Of a stretch of 64,000 bases of DNA, positions 30,973 to 41,300 are shown piece by piece (the stretch's first letter is position 1; the number at the start of each line of letters is the position of its first letter). The stretch covers positions 231,315,832 through 231,379,831 of the forward strand of contig NC_090319.1 of the NCBI RefSeq assembly GCF_040869045.1, in the 5' to 3' direction. Position numbers and translations under genes: made by a program. Under the pieces are notes generated by a model that saw nothing but the letters and a program-made list of their open reading frames with translations, was not told the DNA's origin and did no database searches. The stretch comes from Eurosta solidaginis (taxonomy: Eukaryota > Arthropoda > Insecta > Diptera > Tephritidae).

Positions 30973-31372
30973 TGTGGCGAATATTAGTCACACTAAGTGA
31001 TACTCATTTCACTAGTCTGATGCTAGTAAGTAAATGAAGCCACAACAACAATAAAGAAGGCAGTCACTTGTATCTACATCAACCATTATGTCTACACATA
31101 TGTACGTACGCGCAGCGGAGAAGAGACGCACAAACACATGCATATATCTTATCCGAGATGTTCCCAAAAGTAGCCAATTATCAGTGGAATTGTCACTCAC
31201 ATATACACGCGCATATGAGAATCTATACACGTGCATCTGTAGTTATAATTTTATAGCAGTAGCTAAGTAAATTCTGGAAACACCTAGAAGTATGGAACGA
31301 GGAATTCGAGAGTATAAAAAGCAGCAATTGTTTAGTGATTCGAACGTTAGCAGAAGGTTGCAAATAAATCGA
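30973..31372 (+). repeat. 3' LTR of Gypsy copy 2 (LTR copy 4), with deletions
   Basis: Starts TGTGGCGAATATTAG and follows LTR copy 3 to the TATA box (31313-31320). It lacks about 120 bp between GTATAAAAAGCAG and TTTAGTGATTCG, including the AATAAAG region, and lacks the terminal GTTACA. Such a copy could not re-form a functional LTR by itself. Confidence 0.8.
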
Positions 31373-31745
31373 TACGGTTGTTGGTTTTCTGTGATGAGAT
31401 TGTCGGAATTATCACTGCTTACAGGCTTGAAGGGTATTCGGTATGGAGCGAATCCATCTTAACATAGCAAAGTTGATGTGTTTTTGTTGATGTAGCACCT
31501 ATGCTTATAACTTCAATATTGTGTTTGGTACGTGATAGACGCAGGCGTTATGCTATGTGCTCTGTTATCAAATTTAGTTGGGATCCTGAGTCCAGCAATG
31601 CTCGAACAATAAGTGATGACCCTGATGAATTACATAACCGAATTCGAGCTGTGGCAAGAATAACGTCGCCGTGGTACTGTTCAGCCTTCATAGTGACTTG
31701 CTTGCTATTCTCGTTTTTCGGGCCGGTGGTGTTGTTGTTACTAAT
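31373..31745 (-). pseudogene. BEL/Pao protease (minus strand)
   Basis: Minus strand: ILATARIRL, RALLDSGSQLNLITEHIA (retropepsin DSG intact) and IEVISIGATSTKT, then LITENQQPY at the Gypsy insertion edge. With the Gypsy and one GTAT target copy removed, the frame of LITENQQPY reads on into TLHIPNNIKLAD at 27966 downward. A stop and frame changes lie between the DSG block and the insertion. Confidence 0.75.
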
Positions 31746-33047
31746 TTAGCTATTGTGAGTACCTTCAGTTCCACGTGGCCTGTGTAGGAACGTGTGATGT
31801 CTTACGCGACAATGTTGGCACCTACGGCTGGATGGACAGGTGCTTGAAGTGTGGTTGTTACCCAGGCAAATTAAACACAACTTAAGCCGTTTCACCAGTA
31901 TATATCTATCGAACGGGTCCATTTTAATGAATTTATCACAATTGAACGGGTTGTTTCGCACAACGCGCGTTCGTATTCATAGCTGCTAAGGCATACTTGT
32001 TGCTTCGTAATTTAGATGGAATCTTTTTCGATGAAGTTGACGGTTGGATCGCTGGCTTGTTGATTTTAATCATGTTGAACGTCTGGCAGCGGCTCTCTAG
32101 AAATGCAGCGAGGTCTGCCCATGTTAGTATTTGTAGTGGTGACGGACTTCTGCAATTCCATTTTATGGAAACCTCTTCTACCCATTTCGTACGAGTGGAC
32201 GAATCTAGCTTCGTAGTTATTATGTGTAGTAATATTGCATCACCTATTTGTTCCGAAATTGCTAGCGACAATATATCCCGAAGATTTACATTGATTGTAT
32301 CGATGAAATTACGAAGAGATGAGGTATGCGATGATGATAAATTAGAGAGGTCGCAGATTTGCTGAATATGCGACTGAAAGATTAGGCGGCTGTTGTTGAA
32401 TCGGCTGATTAGGATATCCAGCGCCACATTGTAATTGTTATTTGTTACCTGGAGCAATTGTATAAGACGCGAAGCTTCATCAGTGAGGCATGACCGTAGA
32501 TACTGAAATTTTTCAACGTCAAGTCTTTGTTGTTGTGCACAAGCGTAGTGAAGACGTTGTAGAAATCTGGCCACTGCGACTGCTTTCCACCGAATTTCGT
32601 TAACTGCAATTTTGGTAGATTGATCCGATGTGTCGGTTGGCGCTCCACGCGTGTGCTACTCATGTAACTTAGAGGCTGAATTCTCTTTAGTCCATCTATA
32701 TGGTCGAGGATGGTGTTTTTGGCTTCGATGTAAGTCTCTTCGAGAGTCACGCGGTGATTTTCAGCTAGCTAAGATTCATCCATCTCTTCGAACTGTGGTT
32801 GAAGTGTATCGATGGTTTTGTAGTGTTGCTCTACTAAGTCCAACTTTGCCGTAAGTTGACGAAGCGAACACGAGTCACCTTCTATGATTCCTCGATGCAA
32901 TGAGCGCAAACGTGTTACAAGATTTTCGCGTTGCTGAATTTTTATCCGAAGTCCTCGCGGAATGATTGTTTCTTCGCTCCCTGAATCGCTGGCGTTAGAT
33001 GGACCCACGGAGGCGCCATCGTTCATTGGGATGGACTGTATTTCCAT
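31746..33047 (-). pseudogene. BEL/Pao Gag (minus strand)
   Basis: The ATG at 33045-33047 opens an acidic N-terminus and an alpha-helical RIKIQQRENLVTRLRSLHRG block. A TAG at 32769-32771 precedes EETYIEAKN and LPKLQLTKFGGKQSQWPDFY, the DUF1759 signature of BEL Gag. After a frameshift near 32520: FQYLRSCLTDEASRLIQLL and ILTWADLAAFLESRCQTF. After another, near 31950: LCLICLGNNHTSSTCPSSRRCQHCRVRHHTFLH, a double zinc knuckle. Gag domain order is complete but broken in three places. Confidence 0.82.
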
Positions 33048-33118
33048 TTTGGTGATTTAATTTTTTATTATTATTTTTTAATTTATTTAAAATTCAAATT
33101 ACAAATTTAATCCCCGAG

Positions 33119-33135
33119 ATCCGGCTCGAAGGACC
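33119..33135 (-). promoter_or_regulatory. BEL primer-binding site, tRNA-Tyr type
   Basis: On the minus strand GGTCCTTCGAGCCGGAT is complementary to ATCCGGCTCGAAGGACC, which I recall as the 3' end of insect tRNA-Tyr (plus CCA). It lies about 70 bp upstream of the Gag start, as expected. Confidence 0.6.
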
Positions 33136-33147
33136 TCTGGAGAATTG

Positions 33148-33745
33148 TAGAGCTTTTTCTACAATTGTTTGGTGACAAAAAAAATAGGCGAACAATTTTG
33201 CTTCAATAATAATTTTATTTTAGCAACTTAACTTGGTCACGATTACAAATTGAATCAATTCTTAAAAAACTAAGACAAGGTTCAAGTAAGTAAGCTGTAA
33301 AAATTGTTCATATGAATTTTCCATGGAAAAGTCCTGTTATTTCAAATTGACAAAATACAAAACTTATACATGGGATGATTTCATGGGATGGCTAATTATA
33401 ATATGATAGGTGCGAAAAGATATGATATGAAATTCTGCTTGAAAGTATGTATGACCGTATGTAGGCACATATGTTTGTATCCATAGCAACATGTATGTAT
33501 GTATGTAAGTATGCTTGTGATGTATGCTGCAGCGACTAAGACGATAACGGATGTGGGTGGCTAGCAATAATGCTCTCCAACGAAGAAATTAGTAAAGACT
33601 AGCGACAACAACAAATGCGACGTTAATGTGGTAGTATATGCAAAGTGAGTGAGTAAATGCAGTTTCAATAATAGCGACGACTGAGTGGAAAGGCAGGTGC
33701 GGCGACGAAAAATTAGTAGGGAGGGGCGCGAGCACATATGTTTAT
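33148..33745 (-). repeat. Probable 5' LTR region of the minus-strand BEL, ends not resolved
   Basis: Directly beyond the primer-binding site, starting TGTAGAGC on the plus strand (ACA end on the minus strand). No second LTR copy is available to set its far boundary. An ATGT microsatellite lies at 33491-33512. From about 33540 nothing specific is recognised until the Penelope RT fragment. Confidence 0.35.
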
Positions 33746-34062
33746 GACGATGAGAGTTTAGTGTCGTTTGATGTCTTTTCGTTATTCCTGAGTATCCCCG
33801 TAGATTTGGCTGTCAATACTATAGAGTCTAAGTAGAGCAAGATTAAGGAACACACCTCCATGGCCAAAAAACTTTTCCTGACAGTGGTCAAGTTCTGCAT
33901 AAAAGACAACAGGTAGTTTAAGTACAATGAGAAAATATAGGAGTAACGTTCAGGGATGCCGATGGGATCATCTGCGTCACCTATCGTATCAAACATTGTA
34001 ATGGAGGTTCTGTTAGTAAGGTTTGAGACTGACTCGATAAACAAACCACGATTACTCACAAA
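33746..34062 (+). pseudogene. Penelope-like reverse transcriptase palm fragment
   Basis: The plus strand reads SLVSFDVFSLFLSIPVDLA, then EHTSMAKKLFLTVVKFCIKD and RSGMPMGSSASPIVSNIVME, ending at PRLLTKYY. These are palm landmarks of Penelope-like RTs (FDVVSLF.SIPV, GMPMGSP.SPI.A...ME) and stop just before the YxDD. Three in-frame TAG codons (one near 33832) show that it is dead. It holds part of the RT missing from the Penelope remnant at 1279-1975, so at least two different deletions exist in this superfamily here. Confidence 0.72.
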
Positions 34063-34851
34063 ATATTATCAAGACAGAACACGCAGACGTGATGCTCAAT
34101 TTTCTTATGCTTGAAACACAATGCCCTGACGCCGCGAGATAAACGCGACTAAATTCGCCTTGTCAAAAATAGATTTATTTCTATCGTGGCCGCCGGGCGA
34201 TGACGAAAAACAACACCAGGGTTGCTGCTGGTAAATTTTTTAAGTATAAAAAAAAAACTTTATATCCAAAAACAAAAATTTTTTTTTTACTTATAATTCT
34301 TAACTTTACAATTTCAAAAAAATTGGGAGGAATATCGAAAGACTTGTTTCGTTCGGTATCACTATTAATAAACCGCCAACTATTAATTAATATTATTAAA
34401 AATAAAAGGTAATTAGCACAAACATTAGCTAAATCTTCGTTTTTTCATTCAATGTTTTCAACTAACCGGGTACGTGCGCTGTCAAAAATATAAACTCATG
34501 CATACTTAAGGCAACGTACGTAACGTGCGCCGTATACATTTAAACTGTATTTGTTAAATTAAAAGGTTATAATATTAATTTTCGCCCTCCGAATTAACAC
34601 AGCTCTTAACATTTTGGGTATGTTTTAGCAGTCGAGTGCTAAAGCAAGGAATGAAAAAATGTTTGCAATTTTTGTTCTTATATCGGCCTACTGATTTGTA
34701 AGATCGCGCATTTGAGTCGAGCTCAAGGCCTAACAATAATTATTTTATCATTATTATTGCTATGATAAATTTTTTCTTAATTGAAAAAATTATTAAATTA
34801 GAATAGAAGAAAGAAAAATTTAGACAACTGCTATCTATTCGATTCTCGATA
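34063..34851. other. AT-rich spacer
   Basis: No gene recognised. A small hairpin TTTAGCA-GTCGAG-TGCTAAA lies at about 34626-34645; its meaning is unknown. Confidence 0.35.
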
Positions 34852-35109
34852 CCTTAGTCATCCAGCGTAATAAAACTTACTCTGTACTAAAGCACCCATC
34901 AACAGCTTTCATTTGATATCCATATTGTATAAACACTGTCTAGGCATACACGGGCCCGCGTTTTGGCCTATATCTCGAGACCTTAGTCACCCAGGGGTAT
35001 GAAAATGATCCTCTACTAAAGCACTCATCAACAACTTTCATTTGATATCCATATTCTATAAACACTGTCTAGGCATTCACGGGCCCACGTTTTGGCCTAT
35101 ATCTCGAGA
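34852..35109. repeat. Two tandem copies of a 129-bp unit
   Basis: 34852-34980 and 34981-35109 both begin CCTTAGTCA(T/C)CCAG, contain TTTCATTTGATATCCATATT and end GGCCTATATCTCGAGA. They are highly similar with a few substitutions. The unit resembles a widely dispersed fly repeat with about 126-130 bp periodicity. Confidence 0.8.
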
Positions 35110-35257
35110 CCCTGTAAGTCGATCCCAACCAACTCAATGTAGTAACCACCGCGTGAGGTATACGCAGCTTGTGTGAAAGTTTGAACAAAATCGACCGACG
35201 CATCTCTTCAAACACCGGCGACAACTAACACACATTTTAACTTTTCTTTTTATATAT

Positions 35258-35371
35258 TGTACCGAATTTAGGGAATTCCGCTTATTCCAAACCTTCTGCT
35301 AATGTTCGAATCGTTAAACTGTTGAAAAAATCACTCCAATATTCTGTATTGCAAAATGTTCTTTTTTAGAC
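35258..35371 (-). repeat. Fragment of the Gypsy LTR family (LTR copy 5)
   Basis: The reverse complement matches the last ~115 bp of LTR copy 3: GTCTAAAAAAGAACATTTTG, AATATTGGAGTGATT, CAGTTTAACGATTCGAAC, TTAGCAGAAGGTTTGG and the terminal AATTCGGTACA. Only the R/U5 side is present. It adjoins a TATATAT stretch on its terminal side. Confidence 0.75.
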
Positions 35372-35410
35372 CATTCTGGGAGTAGCGTAGAATACATCAG
35401 AAGATTAATT

Positions 35411-35580
35411 AGGAAGTGACATCCTTGAGTGCCGAATACCAAAATCTTCCTATAGAGTATAACACAAGTTTATTTAGGAAGTGGCACCCTAGAGTGCCGA
35501 ATATCAAAAATCTTTCTAATTGAATATAACACAAGGTTATTTAGAAAGTGGCACCCTTGAGTGCCAAATACCATATCTTC
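35411..35580. repeat. Imperfect 65-bp tandem repeat, about 2.6 copies
   Basis: Units start near 35411, 35475 and 35541 with TTAGGAAGTG(A/G)CA, contain GAGTGCC(G/A)AATA(C/T)C and an ATAACACAAG(T/G)TTAT linker. Possibly part of the LTR of the minus-strand element at 36210-37025. Confidence 0.7.
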
Positions 35581-36209
35581 TTTATTTTAAAAACTTCAGC
35601 GTATTTATGCTTTATAATTCTAATGCGCAACTTAGTTACTACAATACATATTTACTCTAATTCTTACATTCTTACTAAGTCTAACAAAAGTCATGTAGCC
35701 AAGCGTACGCTTACACATTCGTACACACATTCATAAGCTGCTTCAATGCACTTGCTGAAAGCGTGTGAAAATGCTGGAGTAGAGGAATACGTGGTCAGCA
35801 AATTCTTAGTTACAGACTAAACAACTTAGACACCGCGCGTGTTATGTGTGTAGATATGTATGCATTAACTTTTGATGCATAAAACCTCCTTTTCAAAAGG
35901 AATCGTTGGCGATTCTATTTCACTTAATAGCTTTTGATAATTTATTTATTTCACATTTTTATTTGTTCATATTTTTATTCATGCGGTACGTTTTTTTACT
36001 TTGAATATTTGCTTATGCTTTTTTTTTTTTGAACATTTTGCTTAAGCATAGGGTTATGTTTATGATAGTAAAAATGAAACTATTTTATTCTTAGTGATTT
36101 GTGCATATTTTGTGTACAATGATTTTCTTGATTTATATGTTTGTTTGTACATGTTTAGTAGAAATTTATGAGTGAGTAAGGTGAACATCTAAGTCGAAAT
36201 AAAATGTAT
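35581..36209 (-). other. Possible 3' LTR of the minus-strand Gypsy, unproven
   Basis: On the minus strand, downstream of the integrase, AAAAGGAGG (near 35886-35900) could be a polypurine tract, followed by AT-rich DNA with ATTATAAAGCATAAATACG and AATAAAG near 35580-35620. No second LTR is available for comparison. Confidence 0.25.
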
Positions 36210-37025
36210 TTATTTAAGTCTATTTTTGTGTATTATGATTTTCTTATTTTCATTTCTTAACGCGTAATTATTATTATTTCTATCTATGCTTTCTACCTTA
36301 TAGGGTTTTACAGTAAAATTATTATTTTTATCGATATTTTCTATCTTATAGGACCCTTTATATCTACTATCTGACTTATTGCCTGCTTCATTTTTAACTG
36401 AGACTGAATCTCCTTTATTTATTTCCTTATAGTGAATATTTTTATCATAACTAATATTTTCTTTTTCTTTAGCTTCTTTTACTAATTTAAAGGCTCCATC
36501 CTGCACTATTTGTAGCCTATATTTAATTTCTTTATCGTAAGCCTCATAATTGTATAATGGGCTTACTGTATTTTCTTGTACAAATTCGTAAGTCTAGGGT
36601 TTTTTTCCAAAACTTAGTTCGAATGGGTAATAACCGTGAACTGCGGATGGGGTTGTATTGTAACAATACGCAAAATATTTAAGAAACTCATCCCAATCAT
36701 CTTTGTTAATGGATATGTAAAAACCCACATATTCATTGAAAGTTATATGACTACGTTCAACAGTACCTAAAGTTTGGTGGTGATACGGCGTAAATGTTTT
36801 GTGCTTAATATTGAGAAACTTACATATTTCCTCATTTAAGCTATTTTTATATTCAGATCCCATATCCGTTATTATTGTTTTCATACTTCCATAAAATAAG
36901 ATGAAATTTTCCAATATGGCTCTGGCTACTGTTTTTGCATGTTTCCTCTGGATAGGAATTGCAATCAAGTATTTAGTCAAATCACATATCAGAGTAACAG
37001 CGTATTCACTTCTGTGGTAACCCAC
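36210..37025 (-). pseudogene. Gypsy-type integrase (minus strand)
   Basis: From 37025 downward: AVTLICDLTKYLIAIPI (first D), TIITDMGSEYKN (second D) and PYHHQTLGTVERSHITFNEY (E) make the DDE core, followed by YCYNTTPSAVHGYYPFELSFG. A TAG at 36594-36596 separates the core from the C-terminal domain (GDSVSVKNEAGNKSDSRYKG and ending HKNRLK). The HHCC domain and RT are missing upstream; homology stops at about 37025. The YHHQT..VERSH style resembles Osvaldo-like Gypsy elements, but the clade is not certain. Confidence 0.8.
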
Positions 37026-37210
37026 TTGTTATGTAATATTCCACTTGTTTTAATATTTTTATTTCAAGAACTCTTTGTGAAACATTTAAATGTGTTGACT
37101 TTTGAAAACAAAACTTTTTCACTTCATAATTTTTTCTTGTGTAACAAAAGATATTTAAAAAAAAAAATTATTGTTTATTTCAACATTTGCTGAACTAAAT
37201 TACGATAGAG

Positions 37211-37860
37211 GATAATTCTGGCAGCAATCCGTCAGCATCAGCATCAACAACATCCGGCGTTGGACCGTCTTCATTTTCTGCAACTTCAGTGCCGGGCACC
37301 GTATCGGCTGGTGAGATTTTTTCGGCACGTATCCCTAAACTACCAACTTTCTGTCGTGAAGAACCTGAAATCTGGTTTCTGCAAATTGATTCAAGTTTCA
37401 ACATTGCTGGCGTTAGTCAAGACTCAACAAAATTTGAATATCTGCTAAGCCATCTGGCCCTTTGATTCTTCACGTGGTGAAAGACATCATCAATAATCCT
37501 CCAGCACATGGACGTTATGAAGCTATGAAGACCCGAATTATTCAACATTTTACTGAATCCGAAGAGAGTCAACTGAAGAATTTAGAGTTAGGTGACAGAA
37601 TGCAATCAATTATATAATCTGGCAATATTAGCTGATACAATTTTTGAGCAATTTTCTCCTACTTCTTCATTATCCTTTGCTGAACTAGATCAAAAAAAAG
37701 TTCGAACTGCTATGCCTCGTAATGATATATCGTCACATTCCGAATTTTCTACTTTTCCATTAAAATTGGAATCGATCATATCGAGAATAGAAGCCATCGA
37801 GAACCGATTTCGAAATTCAAATCGTGGTAGTTCATCTAGACGTAGCAAGACGTGAAAAGT
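37211..37860 (+). pseudogene. Mag-like Gypsy Gag
   Basis: KLPTFCREEPEIWFLQIDSS and TKFEYLLSHL, then after a one-base shift near 37455 VVKDIINNPPAHGRYEAMK and HFTESEESQLKNLELGDRM. This is the capsid pattern of Mag-clade Gag (LP.FW..DPE.WF.Q.E..F...GI...TK...V...L). The frame ends at 37614-37616; a third piece to 37855 ends in a basic R/S-rich tail. Deletions separate the pieces. Confidence 0.7.
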
Positions 37861-37984
37861 CACGAAACCGCAAGGATTCAGGGTTATGCTGGTATCATTG
37901 GCGTTTTGCTGAGAGAGCAATCAAGTGCATACAGCCATGTGTATTTAAAAATCCAAAAAACTAATTCCGCCGTCGTCAGAGGTT

Positions 37985-38681
37985 TCGACCACTAATGATG
38001 ATGGTAATATATCTGGTCGACTATTCATCACTGAGCGTAAGACAAAAGTAAAGTTTTTAATAGATTCAGAGGCTGAACTTTCTGTTTTCCCATGCAAGTA
38101 ATCAAAACAATCCAGTAAACTTGTCCTTTATGCTGTTAACAATACTCGTATCCCTACCTGTGGTGAAAAAATATTTGAGCTTGATCTAGGATGTTGGAAT
38201 TGTATTCTGCCCAAACCTTTACTTCCGAATGCAAGCATCAAGTTGTCCATCATATCACAGTGTCTGGTAGCCCTGGAAAGGCCCGACCAAGAAGATAAGA
38301 TCCACAAAAACTTGCCATAGCTAAAGCTACATTTCAGTATATATTGGATAACGGAATTATTCGATCAAGCAACAGTAATTGGGCTAACCCACTACACATG
38401 GTACCAAAACCTGATGGTACTTGGAGACCATGTGGTGATTACCGAGCACTCAATAAAATTACTGTATCGGATAAGTATCCAATACCGTATCTTAGTGATA
38501 TTACTATGGAAATGGCGGGTGCGAAAATATTTTCAAAATTTGACCTTATGAAAGCGTATTACCAAATTCCAGTAAATCCGGAAGATATTCCTAAAACTGC
38601 AGTTATAACACCATTTGGTTTGTTCGAATTTTTGAGAATGCCATTTGGGGTATGTAATGCTGCACAGACCTTCCAGCGGAC
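37985..38681 (+). pseudogene. Mag-like Gypsy protease and RT N-terminal half
   Basis: Protease: RLFITERKTKVKFLIDSEAE with the active-site DSG changed to DSE (38063-38071). RT from about 38320: YILDNGIIRSSNSNWANPLH, MVPKPDGTWRPCGDYRALN, FSKFDLMKAYYQIPV (motif A aspartate intact) and FLRMPFGVCNAAQTFQR. Homology ends there, before YVDD, at the junction with minus-strand BEL near 38682. Confidence 0.8.
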
Positions 38682-40664
38682 TTACTCCGAAAACTGGATC
38701 TTGTCTTCAGCTTCGGGCTATTAGTCCGTTTTGGGTTTTGAGTTCCACAACTCGAACATGGTTATCCGATCCAGGGTGTAAAGTGATTCCCCGCCCCAAA
38801 CGACATTCGTTCGGGGGTAGTTATCATCCTTTACCACAACTAAATCTCCAACTTGAATATTGCGTTGAGGGCATTTCCACTTGTACCGCTTGTGCAGCTC
38901 CTTGAGGTACTCGTTCTTCCATCGTGTGCTGAACTGGTGGTGAAACACTTTCGGTTTCTGCCATTTGTTGACCAGGGTGAGATGCTCTGCAGTTGGCTCC
39001 GGCAGTGATAACAGTGGCGCGCCACGTAGGAAATGCCCTGGGGTTAGGACTAGGGGATCCATTGGTTCTTCGGACATAGGGGAGAGTGGTCGGGAGTTGA
39101 GGACCGCCTCTATGCGTACTAAGAGGGTAGTGAGCTCTTCGAAGGAAAACTTCTGGATTCCTGCAACCTTCGTGAAGTGTATCTTGAAACTTTTCACGGC
39201 GGCTTCCCATAGACCAACCATGTGTGGAGCGTATGGTGGGATGAATCTCCATGAGAAGCCGTGAGTTCGATATTTTTCTGCGAATTCCCTTTGAAATACG
39301 CGTTGTGCGCCGGCGAACGTCTTTCCGTTGTCAGAAAATATCTGATGGGGTAGGCCACAGCGGCCAGTGAATCGGGCAGAGGCTGCGTTTTAGGCGTTCG
39401 TGGTGAGATCAGAGCACACTTCTATATGAACAGCCTTTGTGGAAAAACAGACGAACACACAAACGAAAGCTTTCACATACGAAGCTCGTCGAAGAGGGGA
39501 AGTTTTTACCAAAAATGGTCCAGCAAAGTTGACTCCTGTTGTATGGAAGGGTAGGGGATATGTTGACCTCTCGGGTGGCAAGGCTGGGAAGGGTAGGGAA
39601 TATGTTGACCTCTCGGGTGGCAAGGCTGCCACTATCTGGGGTTTCATCTGCTGTTTGTAGATAGTGCAGGTTTTGCAGTGGAAAATGAGGTTTTTGACCT
39701 TTTGCTTCAAACGTGGAATGTAGTACTGTTGTTGTACCATTCGGATCATCAACTGCTTGTCGGCGTGTAGCAGGTTCGAATGAAGGAAGTCCAACAGAAG
39801 AGAGCAAAATCTAGAGTTTTCGGGTATGATAATTGGGTGCCGCTCATTAAAGCTATATGTGGCATATGCTAATCTTCCAGAAACTCGCATGATTCCTGAA
39901 TCATCTAACATGGGGTTTAATGTCAGAAGGGTGTTCTTTTTGGGTAAGGTTCCTGACGTTTGAAGCAGCTCTATCGTGTCTCCGTAATGATTCCGTTGAG
40001 TTAGAATGATGATTTTGATTTTGGCATCATTCACTTCGGCTTGGGTGAGGTTGAGCGTGGCTGGAACTTTCAGTTTCCTTTCTTTCTTGATAAACCGCAA
40101 CATATAAGACATATAAGACTCTAAGCGCTCGAGAAAACGACGAGAACCGGTCGAGTATATCTATATGTTCTTCCTGCAGGGTGTGGAATACTTCCATATA
40201 TCGTTGTTCGTGGGGAGATGGGTGGTGAGATATATCCTTTGGCCACGAAGTTGATGGATTGATAAGCCAATTAGGTCCTTCCCACCACAATGGACATTCG
40301 ACTAAATCCTGAGGCTTACAGCCTCGAGTGCCCAAATCCGCAAGGTTATCGTTACTGGAAACGTGCCTCCAAGTGGCGTTCTTGACGTTCTTAAGAATTT
40401 CGGATGTCCTGTTGGCGACATACGTTTTCCAGGTATGGGTTGGTTTTTCTACCCATGCCAGTACGATGGCAGAATCGCACCATGTAGAGTAAGACTGCTC
40501 CACAGAGTTCTAACCGTGGAAGACTCACGGTTTGAAGGGGTGCTACTTTGCTTTTAGCAGCTAGCAAATGGGATGAAAACCTAGTTTCATGGGTTTGTAC
40601 GCGTAAATGTACACAGGCACAGAATGCTTTTTCGGAAGCATCTGAAAATCCATGCAGCTGGAAG
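38682..40664 (-). pseudogene. BEL/Pao RNase H, integrase and C-terminus (minus strand)
   Basis: From the right: [12 protein letters not shown] and LLAAKSK pieces (about 40510-40660), [20 protein letters not shown] and LADLGTRG...CPLWWEGPNWL (RNase H), then a frameshift near 40110 into the H2C2 region (RVSGRLAYATY, HADKQLMIRMV, CKTCTIYKQQ) and TTGVNFAGPF, ending KAVHIEVCSDLTTNA at a TAA-like stop (39390). The remaining core is disrupted. 39221-38721 gives MVGLWEAAVKSFK, LNSRPLSPMSEEP, LTPGHFLRGAPLL and VGDLVVVKDDN, the DUF5641 C-terminus. A 42-bp tandem duplication lies at 39549-39632. Confidence 0.83.
39549..39632. repeat. 42-bp tandem duplication in BEL integrase
   Basis: 39549-39590 and 39591-39632 are near-identical (GGGTAGGG..ATATGTTGACC ... 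GGTGGCAAGGCTG). In protein the block ALPPERSTY.LPF occurs twice in tandem between the H2C2 domain and the core. Confidence 0.9.
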
Positions 40665-41300
40665 AGCAGCCTATTGCGTGCTACACGTCCCCTATATGGT
40701 CGCCAAGCCTAAAAACTAACCACTGGAAGAAGCTACAGGCCTGCCAAAAAACTGCTCTCAGTATCGCCACGGGCTGTCTCCTTATGTCCTCAGAACACCA
40801 TCTACATAATGAGGCGAGAATACTCCCCATCAAGGAGAGAAATGAGATGCTAACCAAATAGTTCGTGTTGAATTCCCAGAAAACTGGGCAAACAGAAATC
40901 TGATTGATGAGCCAACACCGCCTAGGGGCTGAAGGAGTCATCTCCGTAAGCATTTTGAGGAAATACGGCACCTGAGAACTCAGCTGTATGAAGGAAAAAA
41001 ATACAAACAGGTCCTCAGTGAACTCCACAAACAGGCGTCAGACCTTTATGCCAGGAATTGCCCCGTGAATCCAGTACTCAAAGAACAGTACCCAAAACTT
41101 GCGGAAGAGGAACGCATACTCCCCAGGGAAACGCGAGTCACTCAAGCTCAACTTGGTTCTGGATACTGTAACAGATTAAACTCTTACCTATGCAGAATCA
41201 ACCCCGATATGCAAAATGTATGCCCCGCTTGCAATGTGTGCCCACATGACACCAACCATCTCCTTACCTGTAATGTGGAACCAACACCTCTAACAGAAAA
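40665..41300 (+). pseudogene. Fragment of the Jockey-like LINE RT with A-tail
   Basis: It matches the LINE at 6876-10689 over its region about 9940-10558: [40 protein letters not shown] and CPACNVCPHDTNHLLTC. One stop follows LTK (40859-40861), with frame changes after it. The match ends at CTCTAACA and is followed by an A14 tract, before the position where the longer copy reaches its stop and (ACAAC) tail. The left edge abuts minus-strand BEL RNase H. Confidence 0.82.

Larger units (their letters stand above)
27967..31372 (+). mobile_element. Gypsy LTR retrotransposon copy 2, two LTRs, internally deleted
   Basis: 5' LTR (27967-28504), primer-binding site, gag, CCHC, protease, a short start of RT, then directly the end of integrase, polypurine tract and damaged 3' LTR (30973-31372). 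RT, RNase H and most of integrase are absent. It interrupts a minus-strand BEL/Pao element. Left flank GTAT; the right flank keeps AT of the expected GTAT. Confidence 0.85.

Noticed and set aside
33742..34059. 105-codon minus-strand frame
   Set aside because: It is the shadow of the plus-strand Penelope RT fragment.
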